Positions 37,300 through 45,173 of a stretch of 64,000 bases of DNA are shown here, piece by piece; positions within the stretch are counted from its first letter, which is position 1, and every line of letters begins with the position of its first letter. The DNA is from UBA10348 sp002469915 (GTDB taxonomy: Bacteria; Bacteroidota; Rhodothermia; Rhodothermales; UBA10348). The notes under the pieces are model-generated. The model did not search any database. It was not told the DNA's origin and saw nothing but the letters and a program-made list of their open reading frames with translations. The translations under genes were made by a program, and so were the position numbers. The stretch covers positions 1-64,000 of the forward strand of contig JAQWHM010000022.1 in NCBI GenBank assembly GCA_029249345.1. The letters are read 5' to 3'.

Positions 37300-37728
37300 C
37301 TATCCAAGCGTGCGAACGGCTTCGGCATAGCACGTTTCTGTTTCTGAAACACGAACCCGCACCGTGTGGACTTTTCTCTCTAAAAGCAGGTCGCGGGATG
37401 AGGTTATCAGATAATCGGCCACAAAAATACAGATATTTTCAGCTGTGGTGTCGTACGGGAGTACAGCATGCCTCCAGCCGGTGTCTTTCATGACTCCGAG
37501 CAGTTCGGTGTCGTTGGTGGCCACTAAGGTGGAGTGATCCCAGGCATCAATAAGGGGCATCAAAGCTCGCTTCAGATGCTTAAAATCCATGAGGAGGCCT
37601 TTGTCATCCAGTTCTCCTTCAACTTCAACAAACATCTCATAGGAGTGTCCGTGTAGGTCTCGACATGGGCCGTCGTGCCAGGGTAATCTGTGGGCGCCTT
37701 CCCATCGGAAGCGTTTGGCAATCTTCAT
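37300..37728 (-). CDS. queD: 6-carboxytetrahydropterin synthase / 6-pyruvoyl-tetrahydropterin synthase family
   Basis: 142 aa T-fold enzyme. The zinc-binding histidines lie in GAHRL and DLHGHSYEM, with a cysteine in GPCRD just before; the MDFKHLKRAL and HSTLVATNDTEL segments match the family. In bacteria it usually makes 6-carboxy-tetrahydropterin for queuosine and other 7-deazapurines. No queC, queE or folE is adjacent, so the queuosine role is by family. It heads the run toward ruvA. Confidence 0.88.
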   Translation of the reverse strand: MKIAKRFRWEGAHRLPWHDGPCRDLHGHSYEMFVEVEGELDDKGLLMDFKHLKRALMPLIDAWDHSTLVATNDTELLGVMKDTGWRHAVLPYDTTAENICIFVADYLITSSRDLLLERKVHTVRVRVSETETCYAEAVRTLG

Positions 37729-37821
37729 GCGATTCTTTCTCGCTCCGAATAGAGCGCGATGTTAAATGGAGAAACAGGACTGTTCAGATGCCAATGAACG
37801 GCCTATCCCTCGAGAGCGTTC

Positions 37822-38745
37822 CTAGTTAACTGAACGCGTTGAATCAGATTCAAGAGAAATCGTTACGCCTTCCTCTTCAAAAGCAGCTCCAACTTCTGCT
37901 AAAGCAGATTTTATGATCACCCGGATTTCTTTATTAATGTCGGCGGAATCCGGCATCGCTAGAACGCCCATGGAGCGTAGCTTAGATCGAACAGACAGCA
38001 GATCTAGCCGCTCTTCATCGGCCACTCGGAAGGTCGAATTGGCCTGACGGGTTTTGAGGGCCTCTAGTGCTTCTTGATGCGACTCATGCCTTCTGATCTC
38101 CGCTTTCTGCCGATCTTCCAGCCTTGGTTCCCAGCGGACAAGGCGAGATTCATCTAGGTTCTGTCGAACCTTCTCAAAGGATTTTGATGCCCATTGATTC
38201 CCAAATTCAGTATCCAAAGCGATGCGTATACCCTTGTCATCTGATTCAAAATGGACCAAATGGAGATTGGCAGAATCGCTTTTCTGAACGGCTTCCGCGA
38301 AAAGAAGTATGGACTCGATCCGTTTTCCAAGCTGCACTTGATCCGCATCGCTCAACGTGAATGTTTCCCGAGCTTCACGGTCAGCGGCCTGAGGTGCTGG
38401 TAGCGCAGTTGGTTGGTCCATCAGGTTGGCTGCAAGGACCATTTCAGCTTCTTCAGGGGATATCCGGGCATTTGATTTGGTCAAATTGAGGACACTGGCC
38501 GCCACATATTCTATTTGATCGGGCCGCAGTTCATTATCGCGTACTTGCTGTTGAAATCGTTTAAAGGCTTCGGCAATACGTATTTTTGCGGTCTCATCAT
38601 CAACAAGATTGACCAATTTGGTGCCAATGGCATCCAGCGAAAAAGAAAGAAGGTCTTCTTTATTGCGCTCAAATAACAGGTATCCACCAACGGATACCGC
38701 AATAAGTAAGGCAATCAGTCCATATTCTCGAAGTGAAGAAGTCAT
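37822..38745 (-). CDS. Membrane-anchored hypothetical protein
   Basis: 307 aa. One N-terminal helix (YGLIALLIAVSVGGYLLF, about 8-25) should anchor a soluble region of about 280 aa outside the cytoplasm. The rest is charged and helix-rich, with many Glu/Arg/Lys and segments able to form coiled coils (about 200-235). I do not recognise a family. It lies 93 bp upstream of queD on the same strand, so it may lead that operon, and it is divergent from the TolB-like gene. Confidence 0.7.
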   Translation of the reverse strand: MTSSLREYGLIALLIAVSVGGYLLFERNKEDLLSFSLDAIGTKLVNLVDDETAKIRIAEAFKRFQQQVRDNELRPDQIEYVAASVLNLTKSNARISPEEAEMVLAANLMDQPTALPAPQAADREARETFTLSDADQVQLGKRIESILLFAEAVQKSDSANLHLVHFESDDKGIRIALDTEFGNQWASKSFEKVRQNLDESRLVRWEPRLEDRQKAEIRRHESHQEALEALKTRQANSTFRVADEERLDLLSVRSKLRSMGVLAMPDSADINKEIRVIIKSALAEVGAAFEEEGVTISLESDSTRSVN

Positions 38746-38895
38746 GTCCGTATAAGGTCTGCTCCCAAGGTTAGGATGTAGTTAACGAGTGAAAGGGGCG
38801 AATTGTTATACCCTCATTATTGAGGCAACTTCCCATTTACATGAGCGTCAGTAGGTATTGATTGTAAAAGCTATCACCACTATCCAGTTTTTAGC

Positions 38896-39813
38896 ATGCG
38901 TTCCTTCATACCCTACTCGCTTTTTTGTGTGTTTGTCCTAGCAGCCTGTTCCGGTGAGTCATCCAATGCCCAACATGAACCTTCTTCGATAGAGAATGAC
39001 GTTCAGGTATGGAATACTCATCCTCAATGGGAATGGGTGGGCGATCGGATATCGTATTTTGTTCGAGAAGGCGATGCTACTCGTATCGTGACGGTTCGAA
39101 GCGATGGTACTGAAAAAGAGGAGCTAGATCTTGGTCCGGGAAATCACGCAAATCCGACGTATTCAGCTAGAAACGGGAAAATTGGTTTTTCATCTGCGCC
39201 GGCAGGGTCGCAAGGAGCTGGGGATATTTGGGTTGCCAATATAGACGGCTCGGAACGCGAGCAGATCACAGATACTCCGGAACGAGAGATGCAGCCTGCT
39301 TGGGACGTGGCTGGAATCATGATTGCTTTTATTCGCGTTGTAGATGGCAATTCAGATATTTGGATTGTGAATTCCAGAAATGGCCTGACGCGCCAGTTGA
39401 CGAAATCAGTCAGTAATGAGTCTCACCCTAAGTGGTCTAATGAGGGGAATCGACTTTACTATGACAAGACCACGGATGCTTCTTCCGAGGTCTGTACTAT
39501 GGATATCATCACGCGGCAGGAAATTTGTTTAGTCACGTTCGAAGGCATGGTAGTGTCAACTCCAGCTCCGACTCGGTCTGGAGATCGCGTCATCTTTGCG
39601 ATGGCTGAGGAGAATGAGACAACAGATCTTTGGGAGATTGAGGTAGAGTCCGGTGAATTACTTCAAATCACGGATACTCCGATGGAGTCTGAGTCAGCAC
39701 CTTTCCTTTCTCCGGATGGTTCTCAGATCGCGTTCCATTCAGATGCTGGGGGAAGCCATCATATCTACGTCATGAACCGAAACGGTACAAATCGACGGAA
39801 TATCTCAAAATAG
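38896..39813 (+). CDS. TolB-like beta-propeller lipoprotein
   Basis: 305 aa. The signal ends in the lipobox VLAAC (cysteine at 18). Five or so WD40-like/PD40 blades follow, with repeating motifs such as IWVANIDGSEREQITDTPER, DIWIVNSRNG and SPDGSQIAFHSDAGGSHHIY. PD40 repeats are typical of TolB and of periplasmic propellers. It lacks the TolB N-terminal domain and a pal/tol neighbourhood, so the function is open. It ends 4 bp from the convergent SDR gene. Confidence 0.8.
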   Translation: MRSFIPYSLFCVFVLAACSGESSNAQHEPSSIENDVQVWNTHPQWEWVGDRISYFVREGDATRIVTVRSDGTEKEELDLGPGNHANPTYSARNGKIGFSSAPAGSQGAGDIWVANIDGSEREQITDTPEREMQPAWDVAGIMIAFIRVVDGNSDIWIVNSRNGLTRQLTKSVSNESHPKWSNEGNRLYYDKTTDASSEVCTMDIITRQEICLVTFEGMVVSTPAPTRSGDRVIFAMAEENETTDLWEIEVESGELLQITDTPMESESAPFLSPDGSQIAFHSDAGGSHHIYVMNRNGTNRRNISK

Positions 39814-39817
39814 TAGC

Positions 39818-40573
39818 CTAGGCACCCAGTCCACCATCAATCTGGATAGCTTCTGCAACCACGAAGGATGATTCGTCGGACGCGAGCCACAAAACTACGC
39901 TTGCGACTTCTTCTGGCTCACCAATTCTTCCAATTGGATGCCAGGAGTCTGCCTGAGCACTTGAGTCTTCTGTTTGCAAGAAAATTTCTTCTGCCATTTC
40001 TGAGCGGATGACAGCGGGACACACACAGTTTACTCGCACGCCCTGTGCGGCATATTCCAAACCTGCAGCCTTCGTAATACCGACTACACCAAACTTGCTG
40101 GCAGCGTAGCCACTGCTTCCAGGGAATCCCTTGACGCCCGCCATTGAAGCCATATTGATGACGGCTCCTTTTCCTCGCTTGAGCATTTCTGGAATTTCAT
40201 ACCGCATGCTCATCCAGACACCTGTCAGGTTGATGGCCAACAAGTCATCCCATGCATCTTCGGGGTGTAGATGAGTTTCTACGTTGAATGCTCCAGAAAT
40301 TCCAGCATTATTAAATGCGATATCTAGGCCGCCAAACTGAGCTACGCAGGCTTCGACCATCGTTTTAATCTGACTCCGATCAGACATGTCTGCTTGATGA
40401 AAGAAAGCGGTGCCGCCATTAGAACGAATTTCCTCTGCCACTTGCTCACCGCGGTCTTTACGTCGAGCCACTAAAAAAACGTGGGCACCTTCGCGCGCAA
40501 ATGCTTTGGCAGTGGTCTCGCCGATTCCCGATGAAGCACCTGTGATCAGAACTGTTTTGTCTTTGAAACGCAT
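39818..40573 (-). CDS. Short-chain dehydrogenase/reductase, glucose-1-dehydrogenase-like
   Basis: 251 aa, classical SDR. TGASSGIG is at 11-18, NNAG at 88-91, and catalytic S143, Y156 and K160 sit in GYAASKFG. The C-terminal ASDESSFVVAEAIQIDGGLGA is the usual end of this family. Substrates cannot be predicted. It is on the same strand as nrdJ but separated from it by a terminator, so it is probably a separate unit. Confidence 0.88.
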   Translation of the reverse strand: MRFKDKTVLITGASSGIGETTAKAFAREGAHVFLVARRKDRGEQVAEEIRSNGGTAFFHQADMSDRSQIKTMVEACVAQFGGLDIAFNNAGISGAFNVETHLHPEDAWDDLLAINLTGVWMSMRYEIPEMLKRGKGAVINMASMAGVKGFPGSSGYAASKFGVVGITKAAGLEYAAQGVRVNCVCPAVIRSEMAEEIFLQTEDSSAQADSWHPIGRIGEPEEVASVVLWLASDESSFVVAEAIQIDGGLGA

Positions 40574-40611
40574 GACAGGGTATATATTGGTCTGAAAAAC
40601 TATAGTAGGTA

Positions 40612-40654
40612 CAAAAAAAGGCGTCCGGCGGTCCCACCAACCACCGGACGCTCC
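40612..40654 (-). terminator. Intrinsic terminator downstream of nrdJ
   Basis: gcgtccgg (40621-40628) pairs with ccggacgc (40644-40651), extended by ggt/acc across one mismatch. On the minus strand this is followed by a run of T (the a-run at 40612-40619). It should stop nrdJ transcription before the SDR gene. A 12-bp palindrome, accgggcccggt, lies beside it at 40661-40672. Confidence 0.75.
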
Positions 40655-40785
40655 CCGTTAACCGGGCCCGGTACTGATGACGAGGCCCAGAAGTGTATAT
40701 CCCATTTCACAACGAATTCGGATCGCTTAAGCAATTCCTATCGTGGATTCTATGGAATGTGTGTGCGACTACGCGCAGATTCGGT

Positions 40786-43737
40786 TTATCCGCATCCGCT
40801 TGTATTTCCACAGTTCGGACAGGAGTAGCATGCCCCACTTCGAACGGTGATGCTGCCGCAATTGGCACAAGGAGGGGCATCTTCTTGATTAGCGAAGGTG
40901 CTTTCCTCGGTTTTCACGGTCGTTGCAGTTGCAGTCGTTGTTGCGGAACCGTCCGAGGCTGATCGTCCCAGAAAGTCGTCTACGGTGTTTCCAACTAGCG
41001 GATCAACTACTTGTACCGTGGGCTCGGCCACAAACATGTCAATCTGTTCGATATCTTCGGCTGGCTCAACAGGCTGTTTGGCCGTCTCCGCTGGTGCAGG
41101 CTGTGTGAGGAAGCGCAATGAGAGATAGCGGAAGATGTAGTCCATGATGGACTTGGCAATCGGAATCTGTCGGTTGTTTGTAAAGCCGTTTGGCTCAAAA
41201 CGCATGTGGGAGAACTTGTTACACAGATCTTCGAGCGGCACGTTGTACTGTAACGCAATGGAGATCGATGTAGCAAACGCATCCATGAGACCAGAGATGG
41301 TCGATCCTTCTTTGGCCATAGTGATAAAGATCTCACCCGGCATCTTGGTGTCTGGATACATTCCGATATGGAGGTACCCTTCGTGTCCGGCAATTGAGAA
41401 CTTATGCGTAACAGATGGCCGTTCATCTGGCAGGCGGTGTCGAACCGAGGTATGGACAATACGCTCGACCACTTTGACTTCTGGTTCAATCACAGAGGCT
41501 TGGCCATCTCCAGATGACTCCGCGCCTTTCGTGTTACCACCCTGTGAGGTAGAAAGTGGCTGACTTCGTTTGGAGTTCTCTCGGTAGATGGCTACGGCCT
41601 TCAGCCCCAGTTTCCAGCCCTGCATATAGGCATCTGAGATTTCCTCTGCAGTAGTCTCTTCTGGCATGTTTACCGTTTTGGAGATAGCACCCGAAATGAA
41701 CGGCTGAGCTGCAGCCATCATTTTGATGTGTCCCATATGGTGAATGGAACGCTTGCCCTTGAACGGCTTAAATGCACAGTCAAAAACGGGAAGATGCTCG
41801 TCCTTGAGTCCAGGAGCACCCTCAATAGTGTCATTATCCTCGATAAACTTGAGAATATCCGTTCGCGCTTTCAGATCGTACCCGAGCTTCTCTAGGGCTT
41901 CAGGTACCGTCTGGTTGATGATCTTGAGTAGACCATCTCCTTTACCGGCCAGTAATTTATATTTGACGAGTGCAATATCAGGCTCAACTCCTGTTGTATC
42001 GCAGTCCATCATGAATCCAATCGTACCAGTTGGAGCTAGAACGGTAGCCTGAGCATTACGGTAACCGTACTGCTCGCCAAGGGTCACCATACGATCTGCC
42101 GATGCACGCGCGGCCTCGAGTAAATACTCTGGGCAGGTGGAGTGAATGGTATCGACAGCGTCTCTATGCATCCGCATGACTTCCAAAAACGGCTCGCGGT
42201 TGTCCTCGTATCCGTCGAAGGTGCCAATTTTGGGATTTCCAGCAATTTCTGCTGAACGAGAGAATGCTTCGCAATGCTCGATAGCCATAATGGCCCCAGC
42301 TACCGCGCGACCTTCGTCACTGTCATAAGGCAGCCCCATAGACATCAAGAGTGCGCCTACGTTGGCAAACCCAAGACCGAGCGGACGATACTTATGAGAG
42401 TTCTCTGCAATCTCTTTAGATGGGTATCCGGCGTTGTCTACCAGGATTTCCATTGCTGTGATGTACACGCGGGCGGCGGCACGGAAGCGATCCACATTGA
42501 ATGTTCCGTCTTCATTCTGATACTTACGCAAGTTCAGAGAAGCTAGATTACAAGCGGAATCATCCAGAAACATGTATTCGGAGCAAGGATTGCTCGAATT
42601 AATCTCACCATGATTCTTACACGTATGCCAGCGCTGGATCGTGTCCTCGTATTGCATGCCAGGATCGCCACAAACATGAGTGCCTTCAGAAATCTTGTCC
42701 AAAAGATCGGTAGCATCCACTTCTTCGATCACTTCGCCGGTTTTCACAGCCCGAAGTCCAAACACTGCGTTGTCATCAGCCGCTGCCATGAACTCATCGG
42801 TTACACGAACAGACTGATTAACATTCTGAAACGCGACGGATCCGTAGGCAGGTCCGTTGAATGATCCATCATATCCTTGCTCGATCAGCGCCCAAGCCTT
42901 TCTTTCTTCTTCAAGCTTGGCAGTGACAAACTCCTCAATGTCGGGATGCCAGACCTTGAGAGTCTGCATAATGGCAGCACGTCTAGTTTTTCCGCCAGAC
43001 TTGATCGTTCCGCCTGTAGCATCCTGCACCTTCATAAAGGAAACAGGGCCTGAGGGTGCACCGCCTCCGGAAAGGCGCTCACGACTGGAGCGGAGAGTGG
43101 ACCAGTCAGCACCAACTCCTGAGCCAAACTTGAACAGACGAGCACTTTCGCCCATCAGCTGCCAGATGTCATCGATAGAATCTTCAACGGAGATGATGAA
43201 GCAGGCTGAAGCCTGTGGCCGCACGTAGGGATCTACGGCTACGGCCTTTTTGCTCTTTTTATTCCAGCCGAAAATGGTTTTGCTGCCTGAGTCGACTACG
43301 CCATATTCATGGTTTAGACCCACGTTAAACCAGACGGGGCTATTAAATGCACCGTACTGGTTGACACAAAGCCAGCTTAATTCCTGATAGAACGTTTCAC
43401 CATCTTTCTTAGTGGCGAAATAGCCTTGTTTCGTCCCCCAGTTTGTAATGGTGCGGGTGACTCTATGGATGAGCTGACGGAGACTGTTTTCACGACCACC
43501 TTCAGAAGGATGGACACCGTTTTGGGCGAGTTCGCCGTAGAAATACTTACTGGTAACCACATTGGCTGCCAACTGGCTCCAAGAGACCGGAAACTCTACA
43601 TCGGTCTGTTCAAAAATCTTTTCGCCTTTATGATTCGCAATTGATGCATCGCGACGATCCCACTCAACGGAGTCAAAAGGGTCTTGGCCTTCTGTAGAAA
43701 ATACTCGGTTAATGGTAAGACCGCGCTCAACATCCAT
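40786..43737 (-). CDS. nrdJ: Adenosylcobalamin-dependent (class II) ribonucleoside-diphosphate reductase
   Basis: Makes deoxyribonucleotides using vitamin B12 coenzyme without oxygen (983 aa). The ten-stranded barrel has NPCSEYMFLDDSACNLASLNL (active-site cysteine and N-C-E residues), ATVLAPTGTIGFMMDCDTTG, and the N-terminal cysteine in QASACFIISV. The C-terminus holds a TSCPxC-type zinc ribbon, CANCGS ... CPNCGNTSGCG, after a low-complexity linker. The frame opens at an ATG at 43782, but the ATG at 43737 has a good ribosome-binding site (gagg, 8 bp spacing), so it is preferred. No class I genes are seen. The long upstream gap carries DnaA boxes and a repeated motif. Confidence 0.95.
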   Translation of the reverse strand: MDVERGLTINRVFSTEGQDPFDSVEWDRRDASIANHKGEKIFEQTDVEFPVSWSQLAANVVTSKYFYGELAQNGVHPSEGGRENSLRQLIHRVTRTITNWGTKQGYFATKKDGETFYQELSWLCVNQYGAFNSPVWFNVGLNHEYGVVDSGSKTIFGWNKKSKKAVAVDPYVRPQASACFIISVEDSIDDIWQLMGESARLFKFGSGVGADWSTLRSSRERLSGGGAPSGPVSFMKVQDATGGTIKSGGKTRRAAIMQTLKVWHPDIEEFVTAKLEEERKAWALIEQGYDGSFNGPAYGSVAFQNVNQSVRVTDEFMAAADDNAVFGLRAVKTGEVIEEVDATDLLDKISEGTHVCGDPGMQYEDTIQRWHTCKNHGEINSSNPCSEYMFLDDSACNLASLNLRKYQNEDGTFNVDRFRAAARVYITAMEILVDNAGYPSKEIAENSHKYRPLGLGFANVGALLMSMGLPYDSDEGRAVAGAIMAIEHCEAFSRSAEIAGNPKIGTFDGYEDNREPFLEVMRMHRDAVDTIHSTCPEYLLEAARASADRMVTLGEQYGYRNAQATVLAPTGTIGFMMDCDTTGVEPDIALVKYKLLAGKGDGLLKIINQTVPEALEKLGYDLKARTDILKFIEDNDTIEGAPGLKDEHLPVFDCAFKPFKGKRSIHHMGHIKMMAAAQPFISGAISKTVNMPEETTAEEISDAYMQGWKLGLKAVAIYRENSKRSQPLSTSQGGNTKGAESSGDGQASVIEPEVKVVERIVHTSVRHRLPDERPSVTHKFSIAGHEGYLHIGMYPDTKMPGEIFITMAKEGSTISGLMDAFATSISIALQYNVPLEDLCNKFSHMRFEPNGFTNNRQIPIAKSIMDYIFRYLSLRFLTQPAPAETAKQPVEPAEDIEQIDMFVAEPTVQVVDPLVGNTVDDFLGRSASDGSATTTATATTVKTEESTFANQEDAPPCANCGSITVRSGACYSCPNCGNTSGCG

Positions 43738-44043
43738 GTTATTATCCTCTTCAAAAAGCGACGTGCGGGCTGCTTCTGGCATAGCTATTCTGTCAATCTT
43801 GGGTGCAAAGTTAAAATAATAAGATGCACTACCTGGGTGCCGGGCTGCGAGGGGACGTCACAAATTGTGGCGGTGGGAACGCAATCGGGGCACGAAGGGC
43901 TTTGCAAAACGGACAAATTCTAGAAGAAAACTTGCCTCAGAAAAATAACGGTTTTTGCCTAAGAGCTATAAACCGTAGAGTCCGAAATAGCGGTGGGTGC
44001 TGGTACTAATTAATCGACTGGATCGCCGTTATGCAAGCAATAA

Positions 44044-44052
44044 TTTTCCACA
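44044..44052 (+). promoter_or_regulatory. DnaA box, relaxed match
   Basis: TTTTCCACA matches the relaxed consensus TTWTNCACA fully. It lies in the AT-rich part of the nrdJ upstream region, about 150 bp from the stronger box. Confidence 0.45.
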
Positions 44053-44194
44053 TTGACATAATTAATATTCGGCTCATCAAACCGATCTTTAAAGTGTTTT
44101 TTAGAAGGACCGAGGATCCAGATTGAAGTCGACGGTGGTTAGTAATCCGTTATTGCACGAGAATATGAAAGGCAGCTTTCCAGTTGCCAAGAGG

Positions 44195-44203
44195 TTATCC
44201 ACA
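44195..44203 (+). promoter_or_regulatory. DnaA box, perfect consensus
   Basis: TTATCCACA is the canonical high-affinity DnaA-binding 9-mer. DnaA boxes in nrd promoters are known from E. coli nrdAB, and clusters mark oriC. Confidence 0.6.
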
Positions 44204-44434
44204 GTGTCTGATTTCGAAAGCTCAATAACGGTGTTTCAAGTAGAACAATAACGGCTATTAGTGTCTGGGGCAACCTGATTATGGTGGTAAAGTACAGTAA
44301 ACGGATGCGGGACAATCAATTACAGATTCACGGAGTTTCCCAGTTGCATCGCCGAACCAACGGGATCAATACCAGTAGAAGCCTCCTCAAAACATTTGGC
44401 AGACCGCCTCCCTCGTACCCCACCCGTTACGATT

Positions 44435-44824
44435 ATGGACAACAACGAACGCAGTGCGTATCCCCACCCGGGCGACTTCAAAGTCATGCGCCCTGAATAC
44501 ACCGATCTAGAAGATGGATTTCTGGTGGCCTCTATCACCATTACTCCATTCAAAGTAACCGGCCGGAGCTCTTCAAAAGCAGGTGCTCGTCGAGCAGCAC
44601 TGTATATGGCGGAGCAGACCTATAAGGAGTACCATCCGTCCTACCGGGTGATTAACCCGTACCCATCCGAATTCACCGATCAGGAAGGGCAGGCATGGAA
44701 GTTGCTTTCACCTCTTCAGCGAGAGCAACTCGGTGACTACTCGTTTACGGATGCGGAAGGTGAAGAGGATTCTGCAGATATCGAACAGATGTTGATGTGG
44801 GACGTGCGACCTGTGCAGCAGTAG
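44435..44824 (+). CDS. Hypothetical protein, 129 aa
   Basis: Soluble, acidic protein with no signal peptide or membrane helix. Segments GFLVASITITPFKVTGRSSSK and RRAALYMAEQTYKEYHPSYRVINPYPSEF read like a folded domain, and the tail is acidic (DAEGEEDSADIEQ). The start is set at the ATG 44435; the frame is open 13 codons further up. A strong terminator follows. I do not recognise the family; codon use looks like its neighbours. Confidence 0.7.
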   Translation: MDNNERSAYPHPGDFKVMRPEYTDLEDGFLVASITITPFKVTGRSSSKAGARRAALYMAEQTYKEYHPSYRVINPYPSEFTDQEGQAWKLLSPLQREQLGDYSFTDAEGEEDSADIEQMLMWDVRPVQQ

Positions 44825-44849
44825 ATTGAACACAGATAGACTTTACAAA

Positions 44850-44880
44850 GGGGGCGTGGCCATAGGCTACGCCCCCTTTG
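44850..44880. terminator. Bidirectional terminator between two convergent small genes
   Basis: gggggcgtggcc (44850-44861) pairs with ggctacgccccc (44865-44876), with one G-U pair, followed by tttgtcatttt. An a-rich stretch on the left lets it work for the minus-strand gene too. Confidence 0.8.
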
Positions 44881-44915
44881 TCATTTTCGAAAGCCAAGGA
44901 AATGCCCTTCAGGTC

Positions 44916-45080
44916 TTATTTATTACTGGCTAGAATCCAGATGGCATGTACCAAGCCGGGAATGTACCCAAAGATGGTCAGCAAGATGTTGAGCCAAAAA
45001 TGCATGCCGAAGCCGACTTTAAAAAAGACACCTACCGGGGGAATGAGGATGGAGAGGATTACTCTTAATAAATCAGCCAT
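44916..45080 (-). CDS. YqaE/Pmp3 family small membrane protein
   Basis: 54 aa with two membrane helices: ILSILIPPVGVFFKVG and WLNILLTIFGYIPGLVHAIWIL. IPPVGVF and LTxxGYIPGxxHA are the UPF0057/Pmp3 signature. Such proteins are linked to salt and membrane-stress tolerance in plants, fungi and bacteria. The frame opens 16 codons earlier, but the ATG at 45080 matches the family start. Confidence 0.9.
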   Translation of the reverse strand: MADLLRVILSILIPPVGVFFKVGFGMHFWLNILLTIFGYIPGLVHAIWILASNK

Positions 45081-45173
45081 ATCAGTTTCAATATTATCAG
45101 GATAGTTGCAGTACGGATATACGCGCATTCTGCCCTGTTATTTCTGGTTAATACGTATTACTCTCTACGAGAG

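Larger units (their letters stand above)
43945..44254. repeat. Five copies of ATAACGG
   Basis: Copies are at 43945-43951 (+), 44026-44032 (-), 44147-44153 (-), 44225-44231 (+) and 44248-44254 (+). Four of them extend to AATAACGG and three to CAATAACGG. For a 7-mer, well under one copy is expected by chance in 310 bp on both strands. Confidence 0.75.
43738..44434. other. 697-bp gene-free region upstream of nrdJ with repeated motif and DnaA boxes
   Basis: No frame here looks like a gene. The region contains five copies of ATAACGG in both orientations, one perfect and one relaxed DnaA box, and an AT-rich tract around 44035-44105. It lies between nrdJ (minus) and a small plus-strand gene. It may be a control region for ribonucleotide reductase or a replication origin. 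I see no cobalamin riboswitch signature and no clear NrdR box. Confidence 0.6.

Noticed and set aside
43738..44100. Cobalamin riboswitch before the B12-dependent nrdJ
   Set aside because: No B12-box signature (GCCACTG or its relatives) on the minus strand.
44281..44496. 71-aa frame upstream of the 129-aa gene
   Set aside because: It overlaps the better-supported gene, has no family features and reads like non-coding DNA.
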